From assembly GCA_001466705.2 (NCBI GenBank), contig LATX02000021.1, positions 16,723 to 80,722 of the forward strand: a stretch of 64,000 nucleotides of DNA, in the 5' to 3' direction. Under the pieces are notes generated by a model, which saw nothing but the letters and a program-made list of their open reading frames with translations, was not told where the DNA came from and ran no database searches. This DNA is from Moniliophthora roreri (taxonomy: Eukaryota; Basidiomycota; Agaricomycetes; Agaricales; Marasmiaceae). This document shows positions 1 through 14,900 of this stretch, in pieces; position 1 is the first letter of the stretch, and the number at the start of each line of letters is the position of its first letter. The position numbers were made by a program, and so were the translations under genes.

Positions 1-653
1 AGGAAAACAGCTACTGACCTACTGACCTTCTTGTACCTGACTGCAATCCCATCATAACTCAAAAGTTACGATAGTTTTGATACAAAGCTGTACAGCGCTC
101 CAGGTACTCACTGGTATAAAGGTACAGGTACCCTCTCAGCATCGTAAATTCGAAGGCATGACAACTGTGGGTACAGTCATGGAGCTATAACCTTGAACGG
201 TACTAGTGCTAGTGCCGACCTGGCTTTAAGTATCTACTACTACTACTCCTTTTTGGACGGTATCCGTACTGCGAGTCTTTTTGATGAAAGATTGACCTGA
301 ATCACTGAAGTTGATGATGATGAGAGTGTGAGAAAAGAATGCGCTGGTAAGAGCAGCAAGATTTCTCACCCTCATGGCCTGTCCGCATGTTCCAATCCTC
401 TTTGAGCTGTTTCGTTTCGTCCTGAATGTGTTCTTCTCATTCCTTTTGCCCTTATCGTGAACCGAAATGGATCGAAGGGATGGCGTAATTCTTTGTCCAT
501 CATGCTCAGCTGCCTAAGTAAGACCGCCGCGAGCACGCCATTGTAGCGCTAGATCAACGCTAGATTTCCGCGAAACTATTTATTCAGATCGATGCCTATT
601 TCCATCGATTTCCCCATCTTTCTTATCTTTCACGTCAACCATCGTAGTCTCCA
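1..653. other. Intergenic region upstream of the sulfhydrylase gene
   Basis: No reading frame here resembles a known protein. The last 100 bases are pyrimidine-rich, which is usual for a fungal 5' leader, and lead into the start codon at 654. The stretch presumably holds the promoter and 5' UTR of the sulfur assimilation gene. I could not pick out a convincing regulator-binding site by eye. Confidence 0.5.
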
Positions 654-2444
<1,791 letters not shown>

Positions 2445-2919
2445 GGGCCGCAGATTGTTATTGTTTGTATACCCTAAAGTAAATTTGTATCATATAACAA
2501 TGCTTGTAGTTTTCAACGTGGTAGCAGCTGAAGAAAGAGAAAGTGCAAGTTTGATCAATTCGTTCCATCGACGATTTGACATCGGGCCCGATACGCCAGC
2601 ACCATGAACATACTGTTGCCGATTTCCAATTGTAATCTTTAGATACGGACCTTTCACCGGTCTAATCAGATTATGACTGGAAGGTGTCGAAGCGTCTCAA
2701 GTGGTACTGCAGGGCACTCTCGCTTCGTTTTGAACAATTGACTGTACATATCCATGCTTATATACCATACAGAAATGTAGAAATGTGCTGAACTCGGTGA
2801 ATGCAAATGTCAAACGTGACCATAATATAGTGATGAATAAAATTTAAGTTATTTCAAAATGCAAAGGAATACCGAACCGAGGATAACCCATCAAGCCCCC
2901 GAAGTTGTCGCAGCCCTCT
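2445..2919. other. Short intergenic region between convergent genes
   Basis: This holds the 3' ends of the sulfhydrylase gene (plus strand) and the CENP-C gene (minus strand). It includes AT-rich stretches near 2820-2860 that could serve as polyadenylation regions for either. I see no further gene. Confidence 0.5.
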
Positions 2920-4935
2920 TCAACTGCCTCCCGAACCTGAACCCTTCTCACCGCCACTAGTGGCTGCCCTGACCATTGAAGACGTGCCTGCGGTCGAGTT
3001 GGGTGCAGCAGGCTTCTGCGGAGATACTGTGTCTCTATCAGCGGTAACCATCCTAGCCTGAGTGAAGAATAATCTCGCTGGTCGATCCGAGATATTTTCT
3101 ATGAAATATTGATTCCCTAGATAAGCAAGTGACACATATAGTTAGTCGTCAAGTCGCCATAGTTATGACGGTAAGACCTCACCTCGAGGAACCATGAACA
3201 TCGCCCCTTGACAAAGTATCATACTATTCTCTTCGTTGATCTTGACATTGACAGCTCCCTCAAGAATACAAAATACCTAGGAGAAGATGAGCACGCACCC
3301 ACGCACTGGTAGCGTTCGGAGAGAAATCGACTCACATAGGTGTTGTCCCTCGTAGGCTTACTGGGTTTTCTACCCTTCTCAGGGATAACCAGTTGTCCTG
3401 CAGCGATGAACTGTTCGTCCCCAAATATCTTCTGAAATTGCCAAGCCGAGTTACTAGCTTCCTGAAAGGTGACGTTCTTGGACAGACAAGCAAGGCCTAG
3501 AGTCAATGGTGAGCATGGAGGATATCTTCAGGTAAATAGGACACCCACGTTTCTCGACCAACTCTCTCGTTCGCCAATCGATAACCTGTCCGCGTTCCAT
3601 TGTATCGTCGTCCCACCCTTTCTCAGGAAAATCATTGGGATCACGAGATTGAGCTTGACCAGAATCTGGTGGTCGACTTCTGCTCTTGGTGGTTCGCTTG
3701 CGCTTCTTGCTGAGAGGTTCAACTGGTTCCTCGGGAATACGAACGATCTCCTTTATATGAGGTACCAAGATTTGGCCGTCCTTATGACTAGGCCGACCGT
3801 ATATGACTTTCTCGTTACGCCAATACTGAAGGGGCTTGTAGGATTTCCGCTGAGACCGACGAACTCCTAAAAAAAGCGAGTGAGTAGTGTTTAACGGAAG
3901 GGGCACGGTGATGAATACCGTCGGTGTAGTTTTCCTTCAAATTCGTGGACTGTACTTTCTGCTTAGGCTTCTTGATGACTTTCTCCTTTGATGGCTCTGC
4001 TACACGTTGTTTCTTTGCCCTCGAGTCTTCCTCCTCCTCCTCTTGTTCTCCCGGATCATCTTCATACGGCGATGGTTCATCTACATCGTTGCCCATATCA
4101 TTAAGGTCCAGCAAAGGGTCATTCTCTTCCTCTTCTTCATCCTCTTGTGCAACCTGCTTTCCCTTCCCGATGTTCTTGGGTGTAGGTGTGACCTCTGACC
4201 AGTTGGCGTTGCGCGATGATGCTGGAGGAACCGGCGTGCGTTCCTCCTCTTCGTCTCCATCTTCCTCATCGTCATTTTCTATATCGTTGAATGAACGACT
4301 CTGAGGCGAAGGGGTCTGTGCTGGATAGTCGATAGCACCGTTGGTCATGCTCATATCCATGGAATAACCCTCTTCGTTGATTGAGGTGTCCGCCAAGGAC
4401 AAACGAGAGGTTCCAGCAGAGTAGGCATCACCTCGAGCTAAGCGACTTGTGGAACTTCGATGCGGCGAAGGAATGGCATCGTAGAAATCATTTGTGGTCC
4501 GTGAAACTGCACGCGACCGAGAAGAACTAACTCGAGGAATAATGGGAGAGGTTGGCTGTCGAACATTAGCAATGTAATGCATAGGACCTGTTTAGAATTT
4601 AGCATAAGTCGAACTTGGATAGAACTGAGACGCGCACTGTCGATATCCATGTCTTCCTCGCCACCTCCATCATCATCACTCAGGACCAGATCTTCCTCTG
4701 GTAGTGATTCCTTTCTTTTCTTCCCCTTCCCTTTGACCTGGAACGGTGTCAAAGTATCTGCCTGTCTAACAACATCCTCAAACGGCTCAAACCCGTCCGA
4801 ATCTACATCCGCTCGCTGGACTTGCACACCAGTTTTCTTCGCGACGTCGTAGTTTTCGCCTCGATAAGGAACATGAGGTTTTGGGGGTCCACGCCGTGTA
4901 CCAGTGCTACTTCTTCGAGGCGCGTCTTGAGCCAT
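2920..4935 (-). CDS. CENP-C / Mif2 kinetochore protein
   Basis: CENP-C is the inner-kinetochore scaffold that binds CENP-A nucleosomes and recruits the rest of the constitutive centromere network. The minus-strand gene begins MAQDAPRRSS and reads through about five short introns to a protein near 580 residues. The N-terminal two thirds are disordered, with acidic runs (EEEEEEND, EEDGDEEEE) and Ser/Pro-rich stretches. The diagnostic CENP-C motif follows: RRSQRKSYKPLQYW, with the Arg pair that contacts the H2A/H2B acidic patch and the Tyr-Trp that contacts the CENP-A tail. The C-terminus is the cupin dimerisation domain, with WQFQKIFGDEQFIAAGQLVI, then MFMVPRG and NQYFIENIS. After the cupin there is a short Gly/Ser tail. 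Its start codon is only 23 bp from the first ATG of the divergent thiouridylase gene. Confidence 0.9.
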
Positions 4936-4958
4936 TTCGTGGTCGGTGATTCGATGAC
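4936..4958. promoter_or_regulatory. Very short divergent gene spacing (CENP-C / thiouridylase)
   Basis: Only 23 bp separate the CENP-C start codon (minus strand, 4935) from the first possible ATG of the thiouridylase (plus strand, 4959). If the later in-frame ATG at 5016 is the true start, the gap is 80 bp. In either case the two transcripts must overlap at their 5' ends or have very short leaders. Confidence 0.45.
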
Positions 4959-6701
4959 ATGAAGGTGTCAACGAATTGGCGCGTGTGGTCGTGCTTGGTC
5001 AGTCACGCACTTCGGATGGCCTCCTTCACCAAGTTCAGATTCTGCCACCGGACTGCTGTAAAGCAATTCATATCAAGATCTTTTGCGAGCCATGCTACTC
5101 AGAACGAGCCTAAACAGGGAGATAAAGGTGATTTTCTTTCATTTTTAGCTCGTTCTAGGAGTTTTTTTTTTTTTACATATCTTTTTGCACAGTGGTGATC
5201 GCTATGTCTGGCGGTGTAGACTCATCGGTGGTCGCGAGATTATTGACTGAAAGGGTTCGGAACCAATCTCGAACTCACGTAACGACAAAATTCAAATCAA
5301 TTACTTCAGGACCATGACCTCTCTGCAGTATTTATGCGGAATTGGGATCTCCGTGACGAGTCTGGGACCGACGAAGGATGTCAGTGGGAACGAGATTGGA
5401 ATGACGTGCAACGACTCTGTAAGGCTCTTGACATACCATGCAAAATGGTGCGTCAACTCTGTAAACGAGTGTGTAAAGACCCTTAACCATGGCTTTAGGT
5501 CGATCTCTCCAAGGAATACTGGACCAGAATTTTTGAGCCCTCGTTAGAGATCTGGCAATCAGGTCAAACTCCAAACCCCGATGTTTTGTGTAACAGGTCA
5601 TTCATCTATCGCGTTCCATGAAACCCAACCGCTCATGCTTACCCAGAGAAATCAAATTTGGGGCACTTCTCGATCAACTATCCCTTGACGAAGGAACTTG
5701 GCTTGCTACAGGTCATTACGCTCGCAAAGTATGGCAAGAGGGCTCAAACCCTCGACCTAAGCTGCTCAGCGCAAAGGATCGAATCAAAGATCAAGCCTTT
5801 TATCTCGCCTCCATTAATGAAACCGGTCTCTCGCGTGCTCTATTTCCCCTCGGCAACCTCCTCAAATCTCAAGTGAAAGAGATGGCCAGAAAGTGGAACC
5901 TGGATGCTGTGGAGAGGAAGGAAAGCACGGGGTTATGCTTTATCGGTGAAAGGAGTGGACGATTTAGTCAATTTCTTAGTACGTCTTGACTACACAGACT
6001 AGATGGAGCATATACTGACTTCCAGACACTTAGCTTCATATATAACACCAAAACCAGGCCCCATATATGACCTTTTGACACACAAGCAAGTTGGAGAACA
6101 TCGGGGTTTGTGGTCGTTTACCACCGGTGAAAACGCTCGGATTTCTGGAATGTCGCAACGAATGTTTGTTGCTCATAGAGATACGAAGTTGAACGCCATC
6201 TTTGTCGTTCCAGGGGGGTTGGTGCCTTTTTTGATCGGTATGAGCCGGAGCTGAAGGTGATATAGGGACAACAAACTCCTGCACTGCGATACTGTCGTGC
6301 TGCACGACTGGTCTTGGATATGGCGCGATACACTCCCGCCTGGGCTCTCAACTACCGAGGGGTTCGAGGGCTTTGCGAAAATTAGACATCGGATGAGTGC
6401 TGTACCATGTACAGTTAAATTGTACGCGCCTCTTATCTAGTCTTCGGATTGCATTAACCGTGGCTTTAGAATACCCGTTTCAGCGATACCCTCAGTGTTC
6501 ACTCGAGAAGATGGTCAAGGGCAAGAACAGGCTCTGACCGTGACATTCTCCGATCCATACATCCAAAGTGGCGTGTCTCCCGGCCAAATCGCAGCTATAT
6601 GGGACTCGGACGGCGAATGGTGCTTAGGATGTGGGTCCATCGGTGCAGCGTATTCGATGGATCTAGTCACGGCGCTAGACGATTTCAGCAAATCCCTCTA
6701 A
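4959..6701 (+). CDS. Mitochondrial tRNA-specific 2-thiouridylase (MnmA/TRMU/Slm3 family)
   Basis: The enzyme adds sulfur to the wobble uridine (U34) of mitochondrial tRNAs for Lys, Glu and Gln, in the matrix, using ATP and a persulfide relay. Visible landmarks are the PP-loop AMSGGVDSSVVARLL, then NWD, NPDVLCNREIKFG with the first catalytic cysteine, TGHYA, DQAFYLASI, and STGLCFIGER with the second catalytic cysteine. A C-terminal beta-barrel region follows, with GEHRGLWSFTTGENARISG. The N-terminus is rich in Arg, Ser and Phe with no acidic residues, as expected of a mitochondrial presequence. A start at 5016 (MASFTKFRFC) gives an equally good presequence and leaves more room for a promoter. 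About seven introns; spliced length near 450 residues. A decayed, inverted fragment of this gene lies near 26,430-26,785. Confidence 0.9.
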
Positions 6702-7119
6702 TAAATTATGATTAGAGGAAGCAGTCGTAACCTACATATATATCGATCACTACCCACAATTTATAGTCAGCGACTACTGTCTTGCTCTATTCCTTCAAAC
6801 GCACAGACTGGGAACCAAAGTTCGCTAACTAGCATTGGCTACGAAGCATAGGATGGTATAAAAGCAAAGATCATGGTTGTGACTGTGAATGGAGTGGCAG
6901 AGGAACATACTGATCCCTGTCTAAGCAGTTTTGTGTCCAAAATACGAACAGAACGGTAAAGGCGATAGTGGACCTATCGCTAACACGCACGGGTGTGGGA
7001 AGTGAAGATAGCAAATTTCCATCTGATACAAGCCTTCCTGGGAATAATGGTTCGTCCTCTTCGTTGACGTAGTTGCGTGGTTGGCATGGAAAGTCTGGAT
7101 TGCAAGCTGCACTCTGTAT
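6702..7119. other. Intergenic region between convergent genes
   Basis: The 3' flanks of the thiouridylase (plus) and the Esf2-like gene (minus) meet here. Short frames exist but none has protein-like composition or a recognisable domain. I see no structured RNA. Confidence 0.5.
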
Positions 7120-8080
7120 TCAAAAAATACTACTCAATACAGATTCTAGCTGTTTATCATCGCCCCGTGGTCGCTTTTTGGTGCTGGAATCCTCTTCTGC
7201 TTTCCGCTTCTTCGGCTGGGGTAGCGGCTTTAGTTGCATCTCCTCTCCCTTTTCCCGCTTGCGCTCAGCACGCTTATCCAACACTCGCGCCAGCTCAACA
7301 TTCCGGAGATATTCTCGTTGTTCTGCTTTGGATTGTGACAATTCAACCCGGAGTTTGGCGGTGTGAAGAGTAGCTTCATGTGCTAGAGAATAAGAAAATG
7401 GGTTGGCTGGAATACGTTGTAAAACAGTAAACGATGCTCACCAACTTGCTCAGTCAACATGTTCCACTTGAACTTAGGGAGGTATTTCATCGTCCAAACA
7501 TCATCTCTCCACCTAGTACCTTTCTTGCCGCCGATTGGTTGTGCATTGAGCATTTCAGCGACACTTCGTGCGATCTTCTTGTCCTTGAACTCCACCCAGC
7601 CTTCGGTGAAATGAGGTTTCTTGGTAGCAGTGTATTTCTTCCGCAAGTAGGCACGTTTGGCATCTGGAGAGTAATGATCAGCAGAGAGAAATGGAAAATC
7701 ATAGTTCACACACCCTCCTGCTGCAAGTACACGCGGCCAACCTCTCCATACGCGCTCATCAGATGACGAACTTTTGCAGGCCTCATGCCAGGAGGTATAC
7801 GAGAAATGTAGATAACACCCGCTCGTTCTTGAGCAGCTTTGAATGCAGCCAGAGCTTCGGGAGTCAAAGGTTTAACGATTTTTCCTGACGAAAATCCTTC
7901 TGGGTCCATTCCATCCACGAACCCTTGCCCTTTCTCGCCTATTTCTTCGCCTCCACCAGTATCTTCCTCCACGGTTTCCTCACCTTCATGCTCCTCGTCC
8001 ACTTGAGAGATCGATTTTGAGGATTCGGCATCAGATTCTCCTTCATATCTATCTCGACTAGGTGAGCGACTGTTGGACAT
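7120..8080 (-). CDS. ESF2: Esf2/ABT1-like pre-rRNA-processing protein
   Basis: Esf2 (ABT1 in animals) is a nucleolar RNA-binding protein of the small-subunit processome, needed for early 18S rRNA cleavages and linked to the helicase Dbp8. Three exons on the minus strand give about 280 residues. After an acidic, Ser-rich N-terminus ([11 protein letters not shown], then [12 protein letters not shown]) comes an RRM-like fold: [50 protein letters not shown] and the family signature [16 protein letters not shown]. The last exon is a basic coiled tail ([17 protein letters not shown], then KKRPRGDD), also typical. The ATG at 8080 is preferred because longer in-frame starts add only untypical sequence. 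The gene is divergent from ARS2 with about 305 bp between. Confidence 0.9.
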
Positions 8081-8385
8081 TGTGGGAGTCGTCAAGATCA
8101 TTCCATTTTTGACGCCCAGATTTGCAGATATATAGTGGCGTGGGAAATAATTTAAACTCCGCTTCAAGTAATCAGCGCTCGCAACGCTGGAAACTTATCC
8201 CGAACACATATTGCGTGTTGAAGTCGTCGTTGAGCTCGTCATCGGTGCCAACGTCCACGCTTTGTGCTCGTGATCTCAAGAGGTCTGTGCTTCATCATGC
8301 TCGACCTCCTCCAGTCACAGGCTCTGATAAGCCGTCTTGTTCTTCTTCGTCTTCTCTCTTAGTTCTTCACTCTTTTATATCAAAG
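8081..8385. promoter_or_regulatory. Shared divergent promoter region, ESF2-like and ARS2-like genes
   Basis: This 305-bp spacer separates the start codons of two divergently read genes, one for rRNA processing and one for RNA polymerase II transcript handling. The plus-strand side ends in a C/T-rich tract (roughly 8341-8380) just before the ARS2 start, a common feature of fungal leaders. I could not assign any specific protein-binding site. Confidence 0.4.
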
Positions 8386-11300
8386 ATGTCTTGGCCCTCT
8401 GTTCAGCCCGCTTCGTCTCGTCGTTCTCGTTCTCGTTCTCCTCGGACTTTCCTACCGAGACCGCCGTATCCTGAACCGTCTTACACCGAGGGCTACCGCG
8501 AATACGACTCCGACAGGGACCGGTGGGCGTATGAGAGAGACTATGGTCGACGTGGAAGGAGTAGGAGTCCACCTTTTGATGAAAGTACGTCGTTCTGTTT
8601 ACGAACAGGAACTTGGTGCTGACAAGTTTGCCACAAAGACAGTAGGAAGCGACGCCGTTCGCCTTCACCTTTCGAAAGAGACCGATACGAACCCCGCCCC
8701 CGTTACAACGATGACTACGGTTTGGACCACATCTTCTGTCATTTTGATATGGACTTTTTATGACACGTCATTTTCAGATGTCCACCCTCGCTATGGATAT
8801 TCGCCACCACGACGTGGAGGACAATACTCTCGGCGACCACCTCCTGATCCACATACATTGGACTACCCAGCGTCACTCAAGCAATTCGCGGATTGGTTCC
8901 GGTTCTTCTATCCACAACAAGCCGCAGAAGAAGACAACGCTGACAAAGCTGCAGAACAGGAGGCGGGCGATGGGTCCAAACCACGAAATGGTATCAGGAG
9001 TAGATGGGAGAAGTATAAAAAAGATTTTGCGGCGCAACAGGTCAGTAGTTGTTCTTTGTTATGATTCTCAACCTTCTCATGGTTATTTTTACTGGTTCTC
9101 TCATCTCTATTGCGTGTCGTCTGTATCGCTAAAACGATTTATTGTACTGTAGCTTCAAACCATGTTTGATCATCACAAGAAGTCGCCATGGTTCTGGGAA
9201 AAGTATGATCCTGCGCCAGAGTTCCAGAAGCTGCGTACACGGGTGAGAAAGGAGGGATGGAAGGGTCGTGTAAACGCTTTCTTGCATGATCTTGAATCAG
9301 GGAAATTTGATCCTGAAGTGAATGAGACTGAACCCGAGCAACCTCCTTCACCTGCGAAGGAGAATGCGACAAATGGGGACGTCTCCGTCATGGATAGTGG
9401 AGAAGATAACAAACCAAACCCTGATGAGGATATACAGTTCAATATGGATGCCGACGAGGAGGAGCCTACTCGTGCAGAGACGAATGGAAAGTCCAACGAG
9501 CCTAAGCGTGGCAATCGTGGCGAGGAGGTTTCAGTACCCACTGAAGGTAATCAGGTCATGATAAGGACAATCCCTCCGGATATTGGCCGACTTAAGTTGG
9601 AGGAGGTAAGAAGCTTAAATCATGGTTCATTCACATGATCTTAACCGTGTTGTCTTTTCAGTCTTGTAAAGTCATTCCGGGATTCGTCTATCTTGCGCTT
9701 GGTGATCCGCTTCAAAAGCGAAATTATTATCGTGCTGGCTGGATCCGCTTTACCGATGATGGTGACATGACTGCAGTAATGTCCGAGTTGCAGGACCGAA
9801 AGGTTAACCATTAATCTTTGAGACCTTGTCACATTGACTGACCCATTCCCGTAGATTGAAGGTTTCAAGCTGCACGTCACACACAACACGAAGCCATTTG
9901 TCAACAAAATTCGTTACGCTCCCGAGGTCGCCAGCAAACCCGAGAGGCTAGAGAAAGATCTTGCTAATGCAAAAACGCTTGCCGCTCTGCTGGAAGAGGA
10001 GGCAGCTAACTTAAGGAAGATGAAGATCTCGACGGACGAAGCCGCTAAAGCCGAAAGTGCAGATGCACCGATGGAAGTAAGTACGGAAGGTGAAGAGGAG
10101 GAAGAGCTATCCGAGAGAGGCAGTGATGCAGTTGAGCGACGGATCGAAAAAGTGATGGCAGATCTCCGTGACCAAGGCGTTGTGGATCCAAGTGATGAAG
10201 TTGCATACGAAAACAAAAAGGTGGGCTTAAACCTCTCATGTCAGAGTAACACGCGTTGACTCTATGTTTAGACTGAAGTTTCATTGGACATGTACATTGC
10301 TTATCTGCGTGCGGCATATCACTGCTGCTACTATTGCTGCGTTGTTACCGATCACTTGGAAGAATTGCAACGAAAGTGTATCAAGCACGTGAGGAAGCCT
10401 TACAAGGCAGCAACAGAAGAGTCGAAAACCGAATCTGAGAAGGTGGTGAAAGATGAAGAGGGCGAAGAGAAGCCTGCTGAGAAAGAGAAGGACAACAAGA
10501 AAGGAACGACGGGGGAATGGAAGAGGAATCAGACAGGTGAGCTATATTCAATATCAAACCTGTTAGCCGAGCATTAATGCATTATTCCAGATGAACGTTG
10601 GTTGGAATGGCTTGACTCTAAGATAGCTTTATTGATAAACCGCGACGGGGTCGACCCCCGTGACTATGGCGGCAAGAGCTACGACGAGTATGTCGCCTAC
10701 TGCCTAATCGATTCAGTTCCTCATGCGGTCCTCTCTAGAGAGTTGTCTAAGGTTCTTGAGCCCCACATCAAGCAAGAAGACGAAGGAAAGTTCCGATGCC
10801 GGGTCCAGAACTGCCAGAAACTCTTCAAGGCGGCTTCATTCGTTGAAAAGCACATTGCTAATAAGCATCCCGAACTAACCAAGCCGTTGGACGATGTGAG
10901 CTGCTTCAGGTACATTAATGTGCCTTGCGCTAACCGACGTTTCATAGCTACAATACTTCAACAACTTTGCCCTTGATCCACACCGAATACAACCGTTTGC
11001 TCATGTACCACCTCCTGTTGGAAACAGCACTCAGGCACCGCCTCAAGCCTATGGGTTGCAAGGTCCCGTTCTCGGCAGTGACTTCGGAAGGTATGGTCCG
11101 TATCCACCTTCAGGCGCCTATCCACCTGGCTACCCACCACAATCTGGTTATTGGGGTGGCGATGGCTTCTCTGGTGGGGCCAGAGGGTACTATTATGATG
11201 CACCTTACGGCGGAGCACCGATGGCACTGCCGCCTTCACGACGGGATGAGAGCAATCCACGGCGTTTGAGTGACCGCATTAGTGGTTTCGCTCCTGGTAC

Positions 11301-11598
11301 TGATCTGGCGGCGGCAGCGGGTCTCCCTCCCAAACCCCCACCACCTTCATTGGATGCTGCATTGGGTACCGGAAATTCCGGAGGCAGTGGGAAAAGGAGA
11401 GGAGGTAGTGGTCAGGCAAGCGGTGGCCCGCCGCCACCTCCACCTCCTGACGCCAAGGAAGATCCTAGGGCGGCTGCTGGCAGGAAAATCAGTTATCATG
11501 ACATGGACTTGGTTGCCGAGGTGAGACCCTTTTTGCTTGGAAATTTCTGGAAGGTTGCTGATCTTCTCGCATAGGGTGACGTTGAGCTAACTTATTAG
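8386..11598 (+). CDS. ARS2/SERRATE homologue, cap-binding complex adaptor
   Basis: ARS2 (SERRATE in plants) is the nuclear adaptor that links the cap-binding complex to transcript fates such as 3'-end formation, small-RNA processing, export or decay. The protein begins MSWPSVQPASSRRSRSRSP, an RS-rich tail. The conserved SERRATE/Ars2 N-terminal domain follows, with LKQFADWFRFFYP, RWEKYKKDFAAQQ and SPWFWEKYDP. The central region has VIPGFVYLALGDP and YYRAGWIRF (RRM-like), then ERWLEWLDSKIALLINRDGV. A single C2H2 zinc finger reads FRCRVQNCQKLF...VEKHIANKH. The C-terminus is Gly/Pro/Tyr-rich, and the last exon restores the family's short end, ISYHDMDLVAEGDVELTY. Roughly nine introns; spliced length near 900 residues. 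The zinc finger, with its Cys-Cys-His-His ligands intact, and the terminal motif make the identification firm. Confidence 0.9.
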
Positions 11599-11970
11599 GG
11601 TTGTTATGGTGGATCTACTGTCGAGTACGGAAAGCAAATGCGAATACTTGTTGCCACCCTGTATATACACCTCTCGCTGGCATATTGAGTCATGAATCTT
11701 GAATGTAATTGGGGTTGAAGTCATTAATGATTGTTTGTGTACGTTTGAGGAGCATGCCGCGACTCGCGTGCACAAGGATTCTTGGTCGGACCTAGTATAC
11801 CACACAGCCTGATAATTCATTCAGGACGTTTCAACCTTTCCCCATTCACCCGGCTGTCATAATACCCATCTCAGCGGTGTTTATACAGTCATTCTTTCTC
11901 GATTCTACGCTGGCGTTTCAAGCATTGGGACGCTGAGTTCACCCTGGATTTGGCGGCGCAGCAACGGGGA
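11599..11970. other. Intergenic region between ARS2-like and SSK1-like genes
   Basis: Tandemly oriented genes flank this 372-bp stretch, which should contain the ARS2 terminator and the SSK1 promoter. There is no supported coding frame. A TTG-started in-frame extension from 11950 exists ahead of the first ATG at 11971, so a slightly longer N-terminus cannot be excluded. Confidence 0.45.
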
Positions 11971-14900
11971 ATGGTCGAGACATCGTCCGGTATGAATAGT
12001 CCAAAGTTGTCCGCAGTACGTCTCGCTTCTGCAAACAGTGAGGAGAAACATTTGGTTCATGATGGGGTCTTACTCGATCTACCACCCTCCAACAAGTTCA
12101 GCATCCAGTACTCATCGCAGGCAGACTCTGGGCTTCCAATTCCAACTCCTCCTTCGTCAGACGGGCCAGCAATAAGCTCTTCGGAATCGGGAGAGACAGA
12201 CTTCTCGGCGGATGAAGAGTCGGGACAAGAGCTCGAGGCAACCGATACCTTCGATACCAATCATTCACCTCCAATATCACGTCTTAGGCCAGCAGTTCAA
12301 GGCATGAATTCTTCGCCCCTTACACAACCTCGGTTTTCTCGAGCATTCTCATTGCCCCTTCCTTCCCAGCTCGGCCATCTCCAGCATCCACATAGACCCT
12401 TCACAAACTCGAAAACTTCCAAACCGCAACATACCGACCCCACTTCTGCACCAGATATGTCACAGCTCCGGGAATTGTCTCTCGAGCTTGCAGATTCCGT
12501 GCAGATGGTCATTCAGACTATGCTTCAAATCTCCCCGTCCCAGGTTCTCGATCCCGCGAAGGAGCAGTTCGCAGCATGTGCATTAGCCGTACCCACACCT
12601 TCCATGTCGGCAATGTTCACGGTCATGAAAAATTTAAACTATATTTCCGCTAATATGGCGACGTTCTGTGGTGGATTGTTGGAAGCTGAAGAAGAGGTTG
12701 TATCGTTTATAACTTCGAGCGGGAAGCATAACGATTTCGACATTGGGGAGCTTCTGCAGAGCACCGGTGATGCACTCAGTGGTGCGGCATCCCAAGTAGG
12801 AGTCGATTTGGTGTTGTATCATGGTGACGTTGGAATGAAGCATGTATGGGTCAAAGGCGACGAATCTGCACTGTCATATCTTCTCTCACATGTGCGTACT
12901 CAGTATCTAATCTACTACTTGACTGTTCTACTGACAATTTATCTTTCAGGTCGTCCGACAGATACTGGCTACAGCACATCGAGCTGATACCCTAGAAATC
13001 GGTCTCTTTGTCCGCTCACCTTCATCGAAACAGCAAGATGCCTCCATCACCCCTGAAACCGACGACGACGATCCCTTCAAAGTTGGTCCAGTCGATTTGC
13101 AGGGACCCCTTCAATGTACTGTGGAGATACATCACCGCTTTGGTATCACAGAACATCCCGAGGGTGGCAATCATGTTGCCTCTCGTTCAAGCCCAAGCTT
13201 CTCCACCCTACTTCTTCGACGCCTTCTCCTGAATGTCGGGGCCACACTTAACACTGATATAACAACACAAACGGGTCGCACGTCTCAAGTGACGTTTACT
13301 CTGGAGGCTGGATCACCGCCTATTGATACACCCGCTACTGTGACGGCAAATGGCGAGGGAATTGGCACTGAGCCTTCATTGGAGCAATTGACGACGTTTG
13401 TTGATACCTTGAAAGGGAAGAAAGTGCATCTCTACGCCAGCTCCAGCGGTTCCTTTGCTCATCGCCTGACGAGCTATTTGACTGCATGGGAAATGGACGT
13501 GAGTCACATCAATGCCGAGGGAGGAATCGAAACTCTTCCCGAAGCACATCCTCCCAGTCCTACAGCTGCTTTGAGTCCGGAAACCTATGCGGTTTCGGGT
13601 GTTCCGACAAAAACAGAGCCTCGGCAGCCAAAGGCACAACCACTTTCCTTTATCTTCATCGACGACGATGTAAGCGTCCTTAAAGAGCGCCTCCAAGCCC
13701 TACGCCCCGAAACTGCCCCTAGAAAAAGACCGTCCTTAACCGCGCACCATCGCCCACGGTCATCTCCACAAGTCACTCGTTTATCACAACAATCCCCTGC
13801 TGCTCCCCCTTCCTACATTAATCCGGCCGTCATTCTTCACTTCACCAGCCTTTCGAACTTCAAAGTCACGAAAGATGCTGTCCAGTCTATGCTCAGCTCA
13901 TACCAAGGAACCCCCTTCCCTGTGCCAGAGGTTATGATTATTCCAAAACCTGCTGGTCCACGGCGAGTTTTAACAGCATTACATAGTGCAGTCACGAAAC
14001 CCGTCGTAGATCCTTTCTTCTCGCCCATCGCAACCACTCCAGGCTCGCCCGGTGCCCTTACAACTGGTGGATCATTCTTCCATGGCGTCTCGGCGAATAA
14101 CTCTAGCCCCAAGTCACCATCTACGGCACACCGACCTTCAGGCTCCCGTTCAAATTCAGACCGGTCAGCAAAGATTGCGGTAGACGGTCACGGCCATCCG
14201 TCCTCGCCACTTGCCATTCCTGATCCCTCCGAGTATTTCACAGAGCCTGCGATAAACTTGGGGCACTCACCTTCTACTGGTCTCGTCATTCAGAGTCCGG
14301 ATGGGCAGCCTGCGGGTATCTTCTTCCACCCCAAAGTCAAAGCTTCAGCCTCTAGGACGCCGTCTGCTACTTACATGGAAAGAGACAAGGGACAACTATC
14401 CGTGGGATCCGGTGCTCGTAAAGGATCCATGTCATCCGGTGCCGGGGATGGACCGACTTTCTCCTCACTTCATGAAGTCAATCGGGCACCATCTTTTTCC
14501 AATAATCATGCTGGGTCATCGGGGTCAAGGGCCGGTACCAGGAGTAAACCTTCGTCGCCTCGTGTTACCGAGACACCCGCGATCTCTCTTCCATTAAGTG
14601 AGGCATCATCGCAACCACCCTCAAGGAGACCGAGCACAGATCCGCCTAGTCGGAAACTTAGCACGTCTGTGTCGCCACCGGCCTCGCCTGCAGGAGAGCA
14701 GAGTACCCACCCCAATCCGGTACGAAGGGCGACGGCGCGAAGAGATAGCAATGTAATTGCTCCTGCTCAGCCGACCAAAAAGGCCAAGCCTCCGGCAGAT
14801 CCAACAGTTGTACCGCCTATTAGTGTACTAATAGTAGACGGTATGTCTCTTCTTGAATTCCTAAGCCACTGTGGAAGCTAATACAGACCTCATTAGACAA

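Noticed and set aside
3945..4304. Plus-strand Ser-rich frames opposite CENP-C
   Set aside because: Mirror of the acidic Glu/Asp-rich exon; GAA/GAG on one strand gives TTC/CTC on the other.
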